Shown here: piece by piece, positions 1 through 8,079 of the stretch
Layout of the letters: each line of letters starts with the position of its first letter
Position numbering within the stretch: the first letter of the stretch is position 1
DNA from: Enterobacteriaceae bacterium UBA5654
Lineage (GTDB): Bacteria > Pseudomonadota > Gammaproteobacteria > Enterobacterales > Enterobacteriaceae
Reading direction: 5' to 3'
Length of the DNA stretch: 52,476 nt
Assembly: GCA_002421005.1 (NCBI GenBank)
Contig: DIJC01000024.1
Span: forward strand, 127,957-180,432
The notes under the pieces: generated by a model
What the model was told of the DNA's origin: nothing
Seen by the model: only the letters and a program-made list of their open reading frames with translations
Databases searched by the model: none
Position numbers and translations under genes: made by a program

Positions 1-17
1 GGGGGGGGGGGGGGGGG
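1..17. other. Poly-G run at sequence start
   Basis: The first 17 bases are all G, followed by ordinary sequence. A homopolymer G run exactly at a sequence end is typical of two-colour Illumina no-signal calls kept in an assembly. It is most likely not genomic, and the left edge is therefore probably a contig end. Confidence 0.75.
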
Positions 18-54
18 CCGAAAAACCATCCCCATACCCACCTGGTTTCACCAG

Positions 55-353
55 ACGCTCCCCCTCACCCCGGCCCTCTCCCTCAAGGGAGAGGGATAAA
101 ACCGACACCGAACCTCACCGCGAACCCGGACTGTCCCCTCTCCCTGGGGAGAGGGTTAGGGAGAGGGCGTTCACAACGCCGGTGCTGTGGGGGAGAGGGA
201 GAAAACCGTTCCCGAACCTCACCGCGCACCCGGACTGTCCCCTCTCCCCGGGGGAGAGGGAGAAAACCGTCCCCGAACCTCACTGCGAACCCGGACTGTT
301 CCCTCTCCCTGGGGGAGAGGGTTAGGGAGAGGGCGTTCACAACGCCGGTGCTG
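55..353. repeat. Array of CCCTCTCC/GGAGAGGG palindromic repeats
   Basis: About 300 bp built from inverted CCCTCTCC...GGAGAGGG arms with short linkers. A linker beginning GAACCTCAC occurs at about 110, 214 and 275. A second linker, starting GTTAGGGAGAGGG and ending in CGCCGGTGCTGT, occurs at about 155 and 321, showing tandem duplication of a compound unit. This is the common class of enterobacterial intergenic palindromic repeat upstream of cdh. A reading frame through it (83-340, minus) is low-complexity and not a gene. Confidence 0.8.
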
Positions 354-463
354 TTAAAAACCCCCCCTCAGCGTTCCAAAACCCCTCAGCCCTGCCCGAC
401 TGTTTTTAATTGGTCATCAATTTGCGATACCCTTTGGCAAAAAGCATAAGCAGGTATCGGGTC

Positions 464-1219
464 ATGAAAAACGTCAAACGCCTTATCATCACGCTCATTG
501 TGGTGGTCATTGTCCTTATCTCCGGCGGCTTTTACTGGCTGCATTCCGGCAATCCAAACGCGTTACGGCAAATCGTGCTTGAGCAGTGCGTCCCCGGTCA
601 GCGTCAGCATAATGCGCCCGCGCCCTGTAAAGATGTCGATCTGCGCGGCGGCTACGTTCTGCTAAAAGACAAAAACGGTCCGCTGCAATATTTGCTGATG
701 CCCACGATGCGCATCAACGGCATGGAAAGTCCGCTGCTGCTGCAACCCGGCCTGCCGAATTACTTCTGGCAGGCATGGCAAAAGCGCGACGTGCTTAGCG
801 CGCAGCGGGGCTCCCCGGTGCCGGATGACGCGGTTTCGCTGACCATCAACTCGCGTAGCGGGCGCACGCAGAACCATCTGCATATTCACATCTCCTGCCT
901 GCGCCTCGATGTGCGCGCCCAGCTTAACAACAATCTGACTCAAATCAGCGCCCGCTGGCTGCCGTTGCCGGGCGGACTGCGCGGGCATACGTGGCTGGCG
1001 CGACGGGTGACGGCGAACGAGCTGGCGCAGCGCAGCCCGTTTATCATGCTGGCGGAAGAGGTGCCGGACGCGCGCGAACATATGGGCCGCTATGCGCTGG
1101 CGCTGGTACGCCAGAGTGATAACGCCTTTGTGCTGCTGGCGACGCAGCGGGATCTGCTGGCGTTTAACCTGGCGTCGGCGGAAGAAATTCAGGATCACCA
1201 GTGTGAGATCCTGAAATAA
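464..1219 (+). CDS. cdh: CDP-diacylglycerol pyrophosphatase Cdh
   Basis: This is a 251-residue protein, the length of E. coli Cdh, which hydrolyses CDP-diacylglycerol to phosphatidate and CMP at the inner membrane. Residues about 6-24 form one hydrophobic N-terminal anchor followed by a periplasmic domain. An HLHIHIS stretch fits the HxHxH signature of the HIT-like hydrolase fold. The start at 464 (MKNVK) is preferred over an upstream TTG at 410 because it gives the family length and puts the membrane anchor at the N terminus. In E. coli cdh is beside tpiA; here the lsr locus and a permease separate them, which marks an insertion or retention point. Confidence 0.9.
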   Translation: MKNVKRLIITLIVVVIVLISGGFYWLHSGNPNALRQIVLEQCVPGQRQHNAPAPCKDVDLRGGYVLLKDKNGPLQYLLMPTMRINGMESPLLLQPGLPNYFWQAWQKRDVLSAQRGSPVPDDAVSLTINSRSGRTQNHLHIHISCLRLDVRAQLNNNLTQISARWLPLPGGLRGHTWLARRVTANELAQRSPFIMLAEEVPDAREHMGRYALALVRQSDNAFVLLATQRDLLAFNLASAEEIQDHQCEILK

Positions 1220-1234
1220 CCCCGGTGGATGGAT

Positions 1235-1585
1235 TTACCAGGCGGCTGGCTCCGCCGGATGGCTGTCATTTTGCAGGTGCGGGGACTTCACAAACACCCC
1301 TTTCCACGGCACGTCGCTGTTATTAATGAGATAATGCGCTTCGCCAGGCTCGCACTGTAAAACATCGCCCGCCCGAAGCGTGTGCGGCGTGCCTTCAAGA
1401 TACAGGCACACTTCGCCGCTAAGGGTATAGAACACCTCGCAGGCCTGGTGATGCCGATGGTTGGGAAATGATTGTCCGGGCTGCAATACCACCACGCCCA
1501 TATCACAGCCGGGACCACGGATAAGATACTTGGGGCCATTGTCGCCGAAACGATATTCATGGCGGTCTTCGCTGGTTTTTTGCAT
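1235..1585 (-). CDS. Small cupin-domain protein, lsrK-linked
   Basis: A 116-residue single-domain cupin. Motif 1 is visible as HRHHQACEVFYTLSGE (metal-binding His, His and Glu) around residues 43-58, and motif 2 as a PGEAHYL stretch around 80-86 with the last His. AGGAGG precedes the ATG at 1585. Only 13 bp separate it from the lsrK stop, so it is probably the last gene of an lsrR-lsrK-cupin unit. Such cupins act as sugar or sugar-phosphate isomerases, epimerases or binding proteins. I recall a similar cupin next to lsrK in Salmonella, annotated as mannose-6-phosphate isomerase-like. A role in handling AI-2 or a breakdown product is an inference from position only. Confidence 0.85.
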   Translation of the reverse strand: MQKTSEDRHEYRFGDNGPKYLIRGPGCDMGVVVLQPGQSFPNHRHHQACEVFYTLSGEVCLYLEGTPHTLRAGDVLQCEPGEAHYLINNSDVPWKGVFVKSPHLQNDSHPAEPAAW

Positions 1586-1598
1586 GATGATCCTCCTG

Positions 1599-3191
1599 TT
1601 AAAGACCGGGCGCTTTCCACAGCGACGTCGTCAGACCGTCATCCACCAGCCCGCGCTGATCCAGATACACCGCCTGCCATTTTTGCCGCGCCAGTTGATA
1701 AACCTCATGGTTAGCGGGATCGGGCTTATGTTCGCGATCCCAGCGCACCAGGCTTTCGCCCGTTATCGCCAGCGATGGCCAGATATCTGCCCCCACGCCT
1801 GCGGCAATCGCGCAGCCTAAGGCCGTCGCCTCTTTCACCACCGGCACCCGCACCGTTAAACCGGTCACGTCGGCGAGGATCTGACTCCATAATTTGCCCT
1901 TCGCGCCGCCGCCAGCAAACACCAGCGAATCGGCCTGTACGCCGGAAAAGTCGGCGATCTGCTGCAAATTACACGCCGAGACGATAGCGGCATTTTCTTC
2001 CAGCGCGCGAAACAGCGTCGCTTTATTACACTTCTGCGGATCGATGGAGAGGTTGATAAAAGACGGCGCAGCGTGATACCAGCGTTTAAAGCGCATCACA
2101 TCGGAGAAGATCGGCATCACTCCGTACGCGCCGGGCGGCACGCGGGCCGCCATCTCTTCAAGCAGGGTGTAGGCATCAATACCAAGCCGTTCTGCGATGA
2201 GCTTTTCTTCCGCACAAAAGGCGTCGCGAAACCAGCGCATGGTCAAGCCGGTAAAAAAACTGATCGATTCGGTCTGGACCATTCCCGGAATGACGTGCGG
2301 ATTGATACGCACATTCATATTCGGATCGGTGACCGGCTGTGGAAGGTTAACCACCTGCTGCCAGAACGTCCCTCCCAGCACCGCCGTTTGCGCAGGCTGG
2401 ACCACGCCCAGCCCCAGACAACCTAGCTGGACATCGCCACCGCCGACAATCACCGGCGTCCCGGCCAGCAGGCCGCTCTGTTCCGCCGCCGCGCGGGTGA
2501 TTTTCCCCAGCGGCGTGCCGGTTTCTTTTACCGGCGACAAAATATCTGAGCGCAGGCCCGCCATTTGCAGCAGGCTGCGCTTCCAGTCGCGGGTCACTAA
2601 ATCCAGTAACCCGGTCGTTCCGGCATTGGAAGGATCAACTGCCAGCTCGCCGCTGAGCATATAGGCCATCCAGTCGCTGATCATCGTGACCGTGGAGGCG
2701 CGGCGGTAAATATCCGGGCGGTGATGCGCCAGCCAGAGCAGCCGTGGTATGGCGCTAAGCGCCAGCGTTTGCCCGGAGCAGCGGTAGACATTTTCTTCGA
2801 AGGTATTGTCGTACAGCTCTTTCAACTCGCTGACTTCATGTGCCGCGCGCGCATCGACATTGGCGCAGGCCCAGATCGGCTCGCCGTCGCCATCATAAAT
2901 CACGATGCCTTCACGCATAGAGCAGGCGGAAACGGCGACGATCGCGGCGGGAGAAATCGCCGCCTTGTGCAGGGCCTGGCGGATGCACTGACAGGCCAGC
3001 TGCCAGTTCCCCGTCAGATTAAACTCCATTGAACCCGGCACATCCGGTACGGCCAGATGCTGCCATTCAGCCTGGCCAACAGAGATTTGATTGCCTTGCA
3101 GATCGAAAATCACGGCTCTGACGCTGCCGGTACCGGCGTCAAGGGCCATCAGGTAGTGTCCTGATTCAACAGGGGTACAGAGTCGAGCCAT
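1599..3191 (-). CDS. lsrK: Autoinducer-2 kinase LsrK
   Basis: A 530-residue FGGY-family sugar kinase, the same length as E. coli LsrK. It phosphorylates the linear AI-2 precursor DPD in the cytoplasm. Phospho-AI-2 then inactivates LsrR and is trapped in the cell. The N-terminal phosphate loop LDAGTGSVRAVIFD (about 17-30) and the C-terminal ATP-side FAGGGAKGKLWSQI segment (about 426-439) are both visible, so the enzyme looks intact. GAGGG lies upstream of the ATG. lsrR is 87 bp upstream in the same direction. The assignment to LsrK rather than another FGGY kinase rests on length, overall resemblance and the complete lsr context. Confidence 0.95.
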   Translation of the reverse strand: MARLCTPVESGHYLMALDAGTGSVRAVIFDLQGNQISVGQAEWQHLAVPDVPGSMEFNLTGNWQLACQCIRQALHKAAISPAAIVAVSACSMREGIVIYDGDGEPIWACANVDARAAHEVSELKELYDNTFEENVYRCSGQTLALSAIPRLLWLAHHRPDIYRRASTVTMISDWMAYMLSGELAVDPSNAGTTGLLDLVTRDWKRSLLQMAGLRSDILSPVKETGTPLGKITRAAAEQSGLLAGTPVIVGGGDVQLGCLGLGVVQPAQTAVLGGTFWQQVVNLPQPVTDPNMNVRINPHVIPGMVQTESISFFTGLTMRWFRDAFCAEEKLIAERLGIDAYTLLEEMAARVPPGAYGVMPIFSDVMRFKRWYHAAPSFINLSIDPQKCNKATLFRALEENAAIVSACNLQQIADFSGVQADSLVFAGGGAKGKLWSQILADVTGLTVRVPVVKEATALGCAIAAGVGADIWPSLAITGESLVRWDREHKPDPANHEVYQLARQKWQAVYLDQRGLVDDGLTTSLWKAPGL

Positions 3192-3278
3192 TTTGTTGCC
3201 CTCGGCTATTTTTATGTTGTGATGTAAAAGCCCTTCACCTGATGCTCCATTTTGTAGGGGTAAGTGTTCTTTGGTTTA

Positions 3279-4244
3279 TTATTTTTCAATGACTTGTAGC
3301 ATTTTCGCGGCGGTGGCCTGATCGGTCACTAACGCATTAATGTATTTGCCGTTCATGGCGGCAATAATGGCTTCGGCTTTTTCTTCACCGCCAGCCACGC
3401 CGATCACGGTCGGAATTGTGGAGAGTGAATTTAAGCTTAAGCCAATTAATTCATGGTGAATTTTAATTTCCGGGATGACTTCCCCGTCGGCCTGAAAGAA
3501 GTAGCCGAGAATATCGCCCACTGCGCCTTTGCGGCCGATCATGAGCTGTTCCCCGGTGGTGATATAGCCTGAGCGTAAAATCGTGGCCTCTTCTTTCTGG
3601 CTTATCGCGCCGATGCCAACCACTGCGACGTCAGCGGCCTGGGCGGTCAGCATTACGTCTTTAACACTGTTTTCATTACGCAGCGTGCGGGCGATTTCCG
3701 CCGACGATGCGCGCAGCGGCGCGGGCATAATGCTCACGCTACAGGCGGCATCAAGCTGACCAATGCCGGTCATATACGGTCCCACTCCGCCGGAAAGGGT
3801 CACCAGCCGGATGCGCTGCGCGGAAATAAAACCGCTGAGTCGCTTAAGCGTGGTCATGGTCGCTTCGCCGAAGCCCACCGCCAGCAACTGCTGCGGCTGT
3901 AAGGACTCCATCAGCATATGCGCCGCCCCAATTCCCAGACGAGCCCCGGTGTTGGCGTCAGGCAGGGCGGGCAAAACGCGCACATGACGTAGCGAAAAGC
4001 GGCTGCGCAGCGCATCTTCATACTCCAGACATCCTTCGAAGCGGGAGTTGATCTGGACGCGAATAATGCCCGACTGGTGCCCCTTCTCCAGCAAACGTGA
4101 AACCTTCAGCCGCGTCAGCCCGAGACGCTCGCTGATTTCACTTTGCGTTAATCCATCGTGATAATAAAACCAGGCGATACGGGCCACCTGCTCCTCTTCA
4201 CACATCCCATATTCCGACATCAGCGTCGTGTCATTCGTTGTCAT
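3279..4244 (-). CDS. lsrR: lsr operon repressor LsrR
   Basis: A 321-residue SorC/DeoR-type regulator that represses lsrRK and lsrACDBFG until it binds phospho-AI-2. The N-terminal helix-turn-helix (about 30-50, LTQSEISERLGLTRLKVSRL) is nearly identical to E. coli LsrR, and the C-terminal sugar-phosphate-binding domain is complete. I chose the start at 4244 (MTTNDT). An in-frame ATG at 4283 would add 13 unconserved residues and place the first proposed operator half-site inside the gene. It is transcribed away from lsrA and probably autoregulates through the inverted repeat just upstream. Confidence 0.95.
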   Translation of the reverse strand: MTTNDTTLMSEYGMCEEEQVARIAWFYYHDGLTQSEISERLGLTRLKVSRLLEKGHQSGIIRVQINSRFEGCLEYEDALRSRFSLRHVRVLPALPDANTGARLGIGAAHMLMESLQPQQLLAVGFGEATMTTLKRLSGFISAQRIRLVTLSGGVGPYMTGIGQLDAACSVSIMPAPLRASSAEIARTLRNENSVKDVMLTAQAADVAVVGIGAISQKEEATILRSGYITTGEQLMIGRKGAVGDILGYFFQADGEVIPEIKIHHELIGLSLNSLSTIPTVIGVAGGEEKAEAIIAAMNGKYINALVTDQATAAKMLQVIEK

Positions 4245-4259
4245 AAATTCGCTTCGCTT

Positions 4260-4292
4260 TGAACATTTATAATTCATTAACACAATTGTTCA
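4260..4292. promoter_or_regulatory. Candidate LsrR operator, lsrR side
   Basis: Inverted half-sites TGAACAT (4260-4266) and TTGTTCA (4286-4292) are separated by 19 bp, so equivalent positions are 26 bp apart. The lsrA side has the same arrangement with the same spacing. It sits 15-48 bp upstream of the lsrR start. Assignment to LsrR is an inference from position and duplication. Confidence 0.55.
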
Positions 4293-4311
4293 GCTATCGG
4301 CAACCAATAGC

Positions 4312-4327
4312 TGTGATCCGGGCCACA
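4312..4327. promoter_or_regulatory. Candidate CRP-cAMP site in lsr control region
   Basis: TGTGA-TCCGGG-CCACA matches the CRP consensus TGTGA-N6-TCACA at 9 of 10 core positions. It lies between the divergent lsrR and lsrA genes. The E. coli lsr operon is known to be CRP-dependent, which agrees with this placement. A second element, TCACA-AAC-TGTGA at 4373-4385, is a perfect 5-bp inverted repeat, but its half-sites are in the wrong order and spacing for a standard CRP site. Confidence 0.6.
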
Positions 4328-4425
4328 AAAGCCATCGATAGATGAACTTTTTATCATTATAGATTCATTTATTCACAAACTGTGATCGTGGTGAGGTTTT
4401 TAAGCGCATTTACCGTCTACTGTTT

Positions 4426-4458
4426 TGAACAATTCGATTTTCTAAAAACATTTGTTCA
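4426..4458. promoter_or_regulatory. Candidate LsrR operator, lsrA side
   Basis: Half-sites TGAACAA (4426-4432) and TTGTTCA (4452-4458) form a perfect 7-bp inverted repeat with a 19-bp spacer, the same geometry as the copy at 4260-4292. It ends 34 bp before the lsrA start codon, where a repressor would overlap the promoter or the start of the transcript. Assignment to LsrR is inferred. Confidence 0.6.
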
Positions 4459-4492
4459 TTCCAGTCACTCCTCGTGAACGAGCGGAGGCGAA

Positions 4493-6016
4493 ATGCAAAC
4501 CAGTCCCCTTTCTGCACCCCCCTTGCTTTGTGTGCAGAATATTCGCAAGCACTATTCCGGTGTCGATGTCCTTAAGGGCATCGACTTTACTCTCCGTGCG
4601 GGAGAAGTACACGCGCTGCTTGGCGGTAACGGTGCCGGAAAATCGACCCTGATGAAAATCATTGCCGGTATTGTGCCTCCTGACGGTGGAACCATTGATA
4701 TCGCCGGTGAGCGCTGCGCTCATCTCTCTCCGCTCAAAGCGCACCAGTTGGGCATTTACCTGGTGCCGCAGGAGCCGCTGCTGTTTCCCAGCCTGTCAGT
4801 GCAGGAAAATATTCTGTTTGGCCTGCGCGGGCGTCATGCCTCGGTGGATAAAATGCGCCAGCTACTGGCGGCGCTGGGCTGCCAGCTCGATCTTACCAGC
4901 GCCGCAGGCACGCTTGATGTGGCTGACCGACAGCTGGTTGAAATTATGCGCGGGCTGATGCGCGATTCGCAGATATTGATCCTGGATGAACCGACGGCAT
5001 CGCTGACGCCGGTCGAAACTGAGCGGCTGTTTCTGCGCCTGCGCGACCTGCTGAAAAAGGGCGTCGGAATTGTATTTATTTCGCATAAGCTGCCCGAAAT
5101 TCGCCAGCTTGCGGACTGCGTGAGCGTGATGCGCGACGGCAAAATCGCGCTCGCCGGGAAAACGGCGGATCTGACCACCGACGCGATTATCCAGGCGATT
5201 ACCCCCGTTTCGAACGGCGTTAACCTTTCTGCCAGCCAGAAACTGTGGCTGGAGCTGCCCGGCAGCCGTCCGCAGAACGCGCCGGGGGCAACGGTGCTGA
5301 CCCTCGACGACCTGACCGGCGAAGGGTTTATGCATATCAGTCTGGAAGTGCGCGCCGGGGAAATTCTTGGCCTGGCGGGGCTGGTCGGCGCAGGACGCAC
5401 GGAACTTGCCGAAACGCTGTACGGCATTCGCCCCGTTCGCGCCGGGCGGATAACCTTAAACGGTCGCGAAATCAGCGAGTTGTCTACGCGTGAGCGCCTG
5501 CAACATGGCCTGGTATACCTGCCAGAAGATCGCCAGTCATCCGGGCTGTATCTGGATGCGTCGCTGGCCTGGAACGTCTGTTCCCTGACCCACAACCAGC
5601 GCGGTCTGTGGGTGAACACCCGGCGCGATAACGCCACCCTTGAGCGCTACCACCGGGCGCTGAACATCAAACTTAATGATGCCGAACAGGCGGCTCGCAC
5701 CCTGTCCGGCGGCAATCAGCAAAAAGTGCTGATCGCCAAATGCCTTGAAGCCTCTCCCCAGTTGCTGATCGTGGATGAACCCACCCGTGGCGTCGATGTT
5801 TCTGCCCGCAGCGACATTTATCAGCTTTTACGCAGCATCGCCGAGCAAAACGTCGCGGTGCTGTTTATTTCCTCTGACCTGGAAGAGATTGAACAAATGG
5901 CCGACCGCGTGTACGTGATGCATCAGGGAGAACTGGGCGGCCCGGCGCTGTGCGGTGACGATATTAACGTCGATACCATCATGCACGTCGCGTTTGGTGA
6001 GGAGGTCAGATGTTGA
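4493..6016 (+). CDS. lsrA: AI-2 import ATP-binding protein LsrA
   Basis: A 507-residue double-ATPase subunit of the sugar-type ABC family (RbsA/MglA-like), powering AI-2 uptake through LsrCD. First half: Walker A GGNGAGKS (44-51) and Walker B ILDEPTASL (about 162-170). Second half: LSGGNQQK signature (about 403-410) and Walker B LIVDEPTRG (about 425-433). As in relatives, the second half has a degenerate Walker A (LVGAGRTE). GGAGG precedes the ATG at 4493. The 3' end overlaps lsrC by 7 bp, indicating coupled translation. Confidence 0.95.
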   Translation: MQTSPLSAPPLLCVQNIRKHYSGVDVLKGIDFTLRAGEVHALLGGNGAGKSTLMKIIAGIVPPDGGTIDIAGERCAHLSPLKAHQLGIYLVPQEPLLFPSLSVQENILFGLRGRHASVDKMRQLLAALGCQLDLTSAAGTLDVADRQLVEIMRGLMRDSQILILDEPTASLTPVETERLFLRLRDLLKKGVGIVFISHKLPEIRQLADCVSVMRDGKIALAGKTADLTTDAIIQAITPVSNGVNLSASQKLWLELPGSRPQNAPGATVLTLDDLTGEGFMHISLEVRAGEILGLAGLVGAGRTELAETLYGIRPVRAGRITLNGREISELSTRERLQHGLVYLPEDRQSSGLYLDASLAWNVCSLTHNQRGLWVNTRRDNATLERYHRALNIKLNDAEQAARTLSGGNQQKVLIAKCLEASPQLLIVDEPTRGVDVSARSDIYQLLRSIAEQNVAVLFISSDLEEIEQMADRVYVMHQGELGGPALCGDDINVDTIMHVAFGEEVRC

Positions 6017-7053
6017 AATTCATTCAAAATAACCGCGAAGCCACCGCATTACTGGCCGTAGCCTGCCTGTTTATTTTCCCCGGCGCGCTGGATAGCCAGT
6101 ACCTGAGTGCGCAAACGCTGACCATGATTTTCGGCAGCGCGCAAATCCTGATGCTGCTGGCGATTGGTGCCACGCTGGTCATGCTGACGCGTAACATCGA
6201 CGTGTCGGTGGGATCGATAACCGGCATGTGCGCGGTGCTGCTTGGCCTGATGCTGAATGACGGTTACAGCCTGCCGGTGGCCTGCCTTGCGACGCTGCTT
6301 CTCGGCATGGTCGCCGGATTTTTTAACGGCGTGCTGGTGGCGTGGCTAAAAATTCCCGCCATCGTCGCCACTCTCGGCACGCTGGGGCTTTATCGCGGCA
6401 TCATGCTGCTGTGGACCGGCGGCAAGTGGATCGAAGGCCTGCCCGCCAGCCTGAAACAACTCTCTGCCCCGGTTTTCCTCGGCATTTCAGCCATCGGCTG
6501 GTTCACCCTTGGGCTGGTTCTGGTGATGGCATGGCTGCTGGCGAAAACCGCCTTTGGCCGCAATTTCTATGCCACCGGCGATAACCTTCAGGGCGCGCGG
6601 CAGCTCGGCGTGCGTACTGAAATGGTCCGCATTATGGCGTTCTCGCTGAACGGCTGCATGGCGGCGCTGGCGGGCATTGTTTTCGCCTCGCAGATTGGTT
6701 TCATCCCTAACCAGACCGGAACCGGGCTGGAAATGAAAGCCATTGCCGCGTGCGTGCTGGGCGGGATCAGCTTACTCGGCGGCTCCGGCTCGGTCATCGG
6801 TGCCGTGCTCGGTGCCTATTTTCTCACGCAAATCGACAGCGTACTGGTGCTGCTGCGCATTCCGGCCTGGTGGAACGATTTCATCGCGGGCCTGGTGCTG
6901 CTGGGAGTGCTGGTTTTCGACGGCCGCCTGCGCCGCGCGCTGCAAAAAAACCTGCGTCGTCAGAAATACGCCCGCTTTATGCCGAACGCCGCGCCGCAGC
7001 AAAAGCAGGCCCGCAAGCCTGCCCAACATAATAAGAAAAGGGAGGTGGCATAA
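6010..7053 (+). CDS. lsrC: AI-2 import permease LsrC
   Basis: A 347-residue inner-membrane permease of the BPD_transp_2 (RbsC-like) family with about nine or ten hydrophobic segments. It forms the AI-2 channel with LsrD. The conserved family loop around LTRNIDVSVGS (about residues 59-69) is present. It overlaps lsrA by 7 bp at the start and shares one base with lsrD at TAATG, so the three genes are translationally linked. A basic, Lys/Arg/Gln-rich tail after about residue 310 is cytoplasmic and makes it slightly longer than the roughly 342 residues of E. coli LsrC. Confidence 0.95.
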   Translation: MLKFIQNNREATALLAVACLFIFPGALDSQYLSAQTLTMIFGSAQILMLLAIGATLVMLTRNIDVSVGSITGMCAVLLGLMLNDGYSLPVACLATLLLGMVAGFFNGVLVAWLKIPAIVATLGTLGLYRGIMLLWTGGKWIEGLPASLKQLSAPVFLGISAIGWFTLGLVLVMAWLLAKTAFGRNFYATGDNLQGARQLGVRTEMVRIMAFSLNGCMAALAGIVFASQIGFIPNQTGTGLEMKAIAACVLGGISLLGGSGSVIGAVLGAYFLTQIDSVLVLLRIPAWWNDFIAGLVLLGVLVFDGRLRRALQKNLRRQKYARFMPNAAPQQKQARKPAQHNKKREVA

Positions 7054-8051
7054 TGAACGCGTGGCAACGTTATAGCTGGGAGATGGCGCTGGCAGCGCTG
7101 TTAATTCTGGAGATCGTCGCTTTCGGCATCATTAATCCCAGCCTGCTGGATCTCAACGTGCTGCTCTTCAGCACCAGCGATTTTATCTGCATTGGTATTG
7201 TCGCGCTGCCGCTCACCCTGGTGATTGTCAGCGGCGGTATGGATATTTCGTTTGGCGCGACCATCGGGCTGTGCGCTATTGCGCTGGGCGTTTTATTCCA
7301 GGCGGGCGTGCCGTTTCCGCTGGCGATTATTCTCACGCTGCTGCTGGGCACGCTGTGCGGATTAATCAACGCCGGACTGATCATTTATACCGGTATTAAT
7401 CCGCTGGTGATCACCCTCGGCACGATGTACCTGTTCGGCGGCAGCGCGCTGCTGCTGTCGGGAATGTCCGGGGCAACCGGCTATGAAGGGATTGGCGGTT
7501 TCCCCGCCGCCTTCACCGATTTCGCCAATCTTGCGCCGCTCGGCATTCCGGTGCCTCTCATCTTCTTTCTGGTCTGCTGCCTGTTCTTCTGGCTGCTGAT
7601 GCACCGCACGCACCTGGGACGCAATATTTTCCTGGTCGGGCAGAGCGCACGGGTGGCGCAGTACAGCGCGATCCCCTTAAACCGCACGCTGTACATCATT
7701 TACGCCCTGACCGGATGCGCTTCTGCCGTCGCGGCTATCCTGCTGGTGTCCTATTTTGGCTCGGCGCGATCGGATCTGGGCGCGTCTTTCCTGATGCCCG
7801 CGATTACGGCGGTTGTTCTTGGCGGAGCCAATATCTACGGCGGGTCCGGGTCGATCCTTGGCTCGGCGGTTGCCGTGTTGCTGGTGGGATTTTTGCAGCA
7901 GGGTTTGCAGATGGCTGGCGTACCGAATCAGATCTCCAGCGCGCTGTCCGGCGCTTTATTAATCGTTGTTGTCGTAGGACGTTCCGTCACTCTGCATCGT
8001 CATCAAATCATTGAGTGGATCTCACGCCGCCGCGCTGCACGGCAGGCATGA
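7053..8051 (+). CDS. lsrD: AI-2 import permease LsrD
   Basis: A 332-residue partner permease of LsrC from the same BPD_transp_2 family (E. coli LsrD has about 330 residues). The family loop IVSGGMDISFGATIGL (about 58-73) and the C-terminal GGANIYGGSGS segment are intact. Its start overlaps the lsrC stop by one base, and lsrB begins 28 bp after it ends. The run of hydrophobic helices with no interruption indicates a functional subunit. Confidence 0.95.
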   Translation: MNAWQRYSWEMALAALLILEIVAFGIINPSLLDLNVLLFSTSDFICIGIVALPLTLVIVSGGMDISFGATIGLCAIALGVLFQAGVPFPLAIILTLLLGTLCGLINAGLIIYTGINPLVITLGTMYLFGGSALLLSGMSGATGYEGIGGFPAAFTDFANLAPLGIPVPLIFFLVCCLFFWLLMHRTHLGRNIFLVGQSARVAQYSAIPLNRTLYIIYALTGCASAVAAILLVSYFGSARSDLGASFLMPAITAVVLGGANIYGGSGSILGSAVAVLLVGFLQQGLQMAGVPNQISSALSGALLIVVVVGRSVTLHRHQIIEWISRRRAARQA

Positions 8052-8079
8052 GATCTCAGGCTAATTCCCGGAGAAAAAA

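Noticed and set aside
83..340. 85-codon minus-strand frame at the left edge
   Set aside because: It lies wholly inside the palindromic repeat array and encodes repetitive Pro/Arg/Gly sequence; no ribosome site.
4381..4396. Second CRP site in the lsr control region
   Set aside because: TGTGA is present but the other half (TGAGG) matches only two of five consensus bases.
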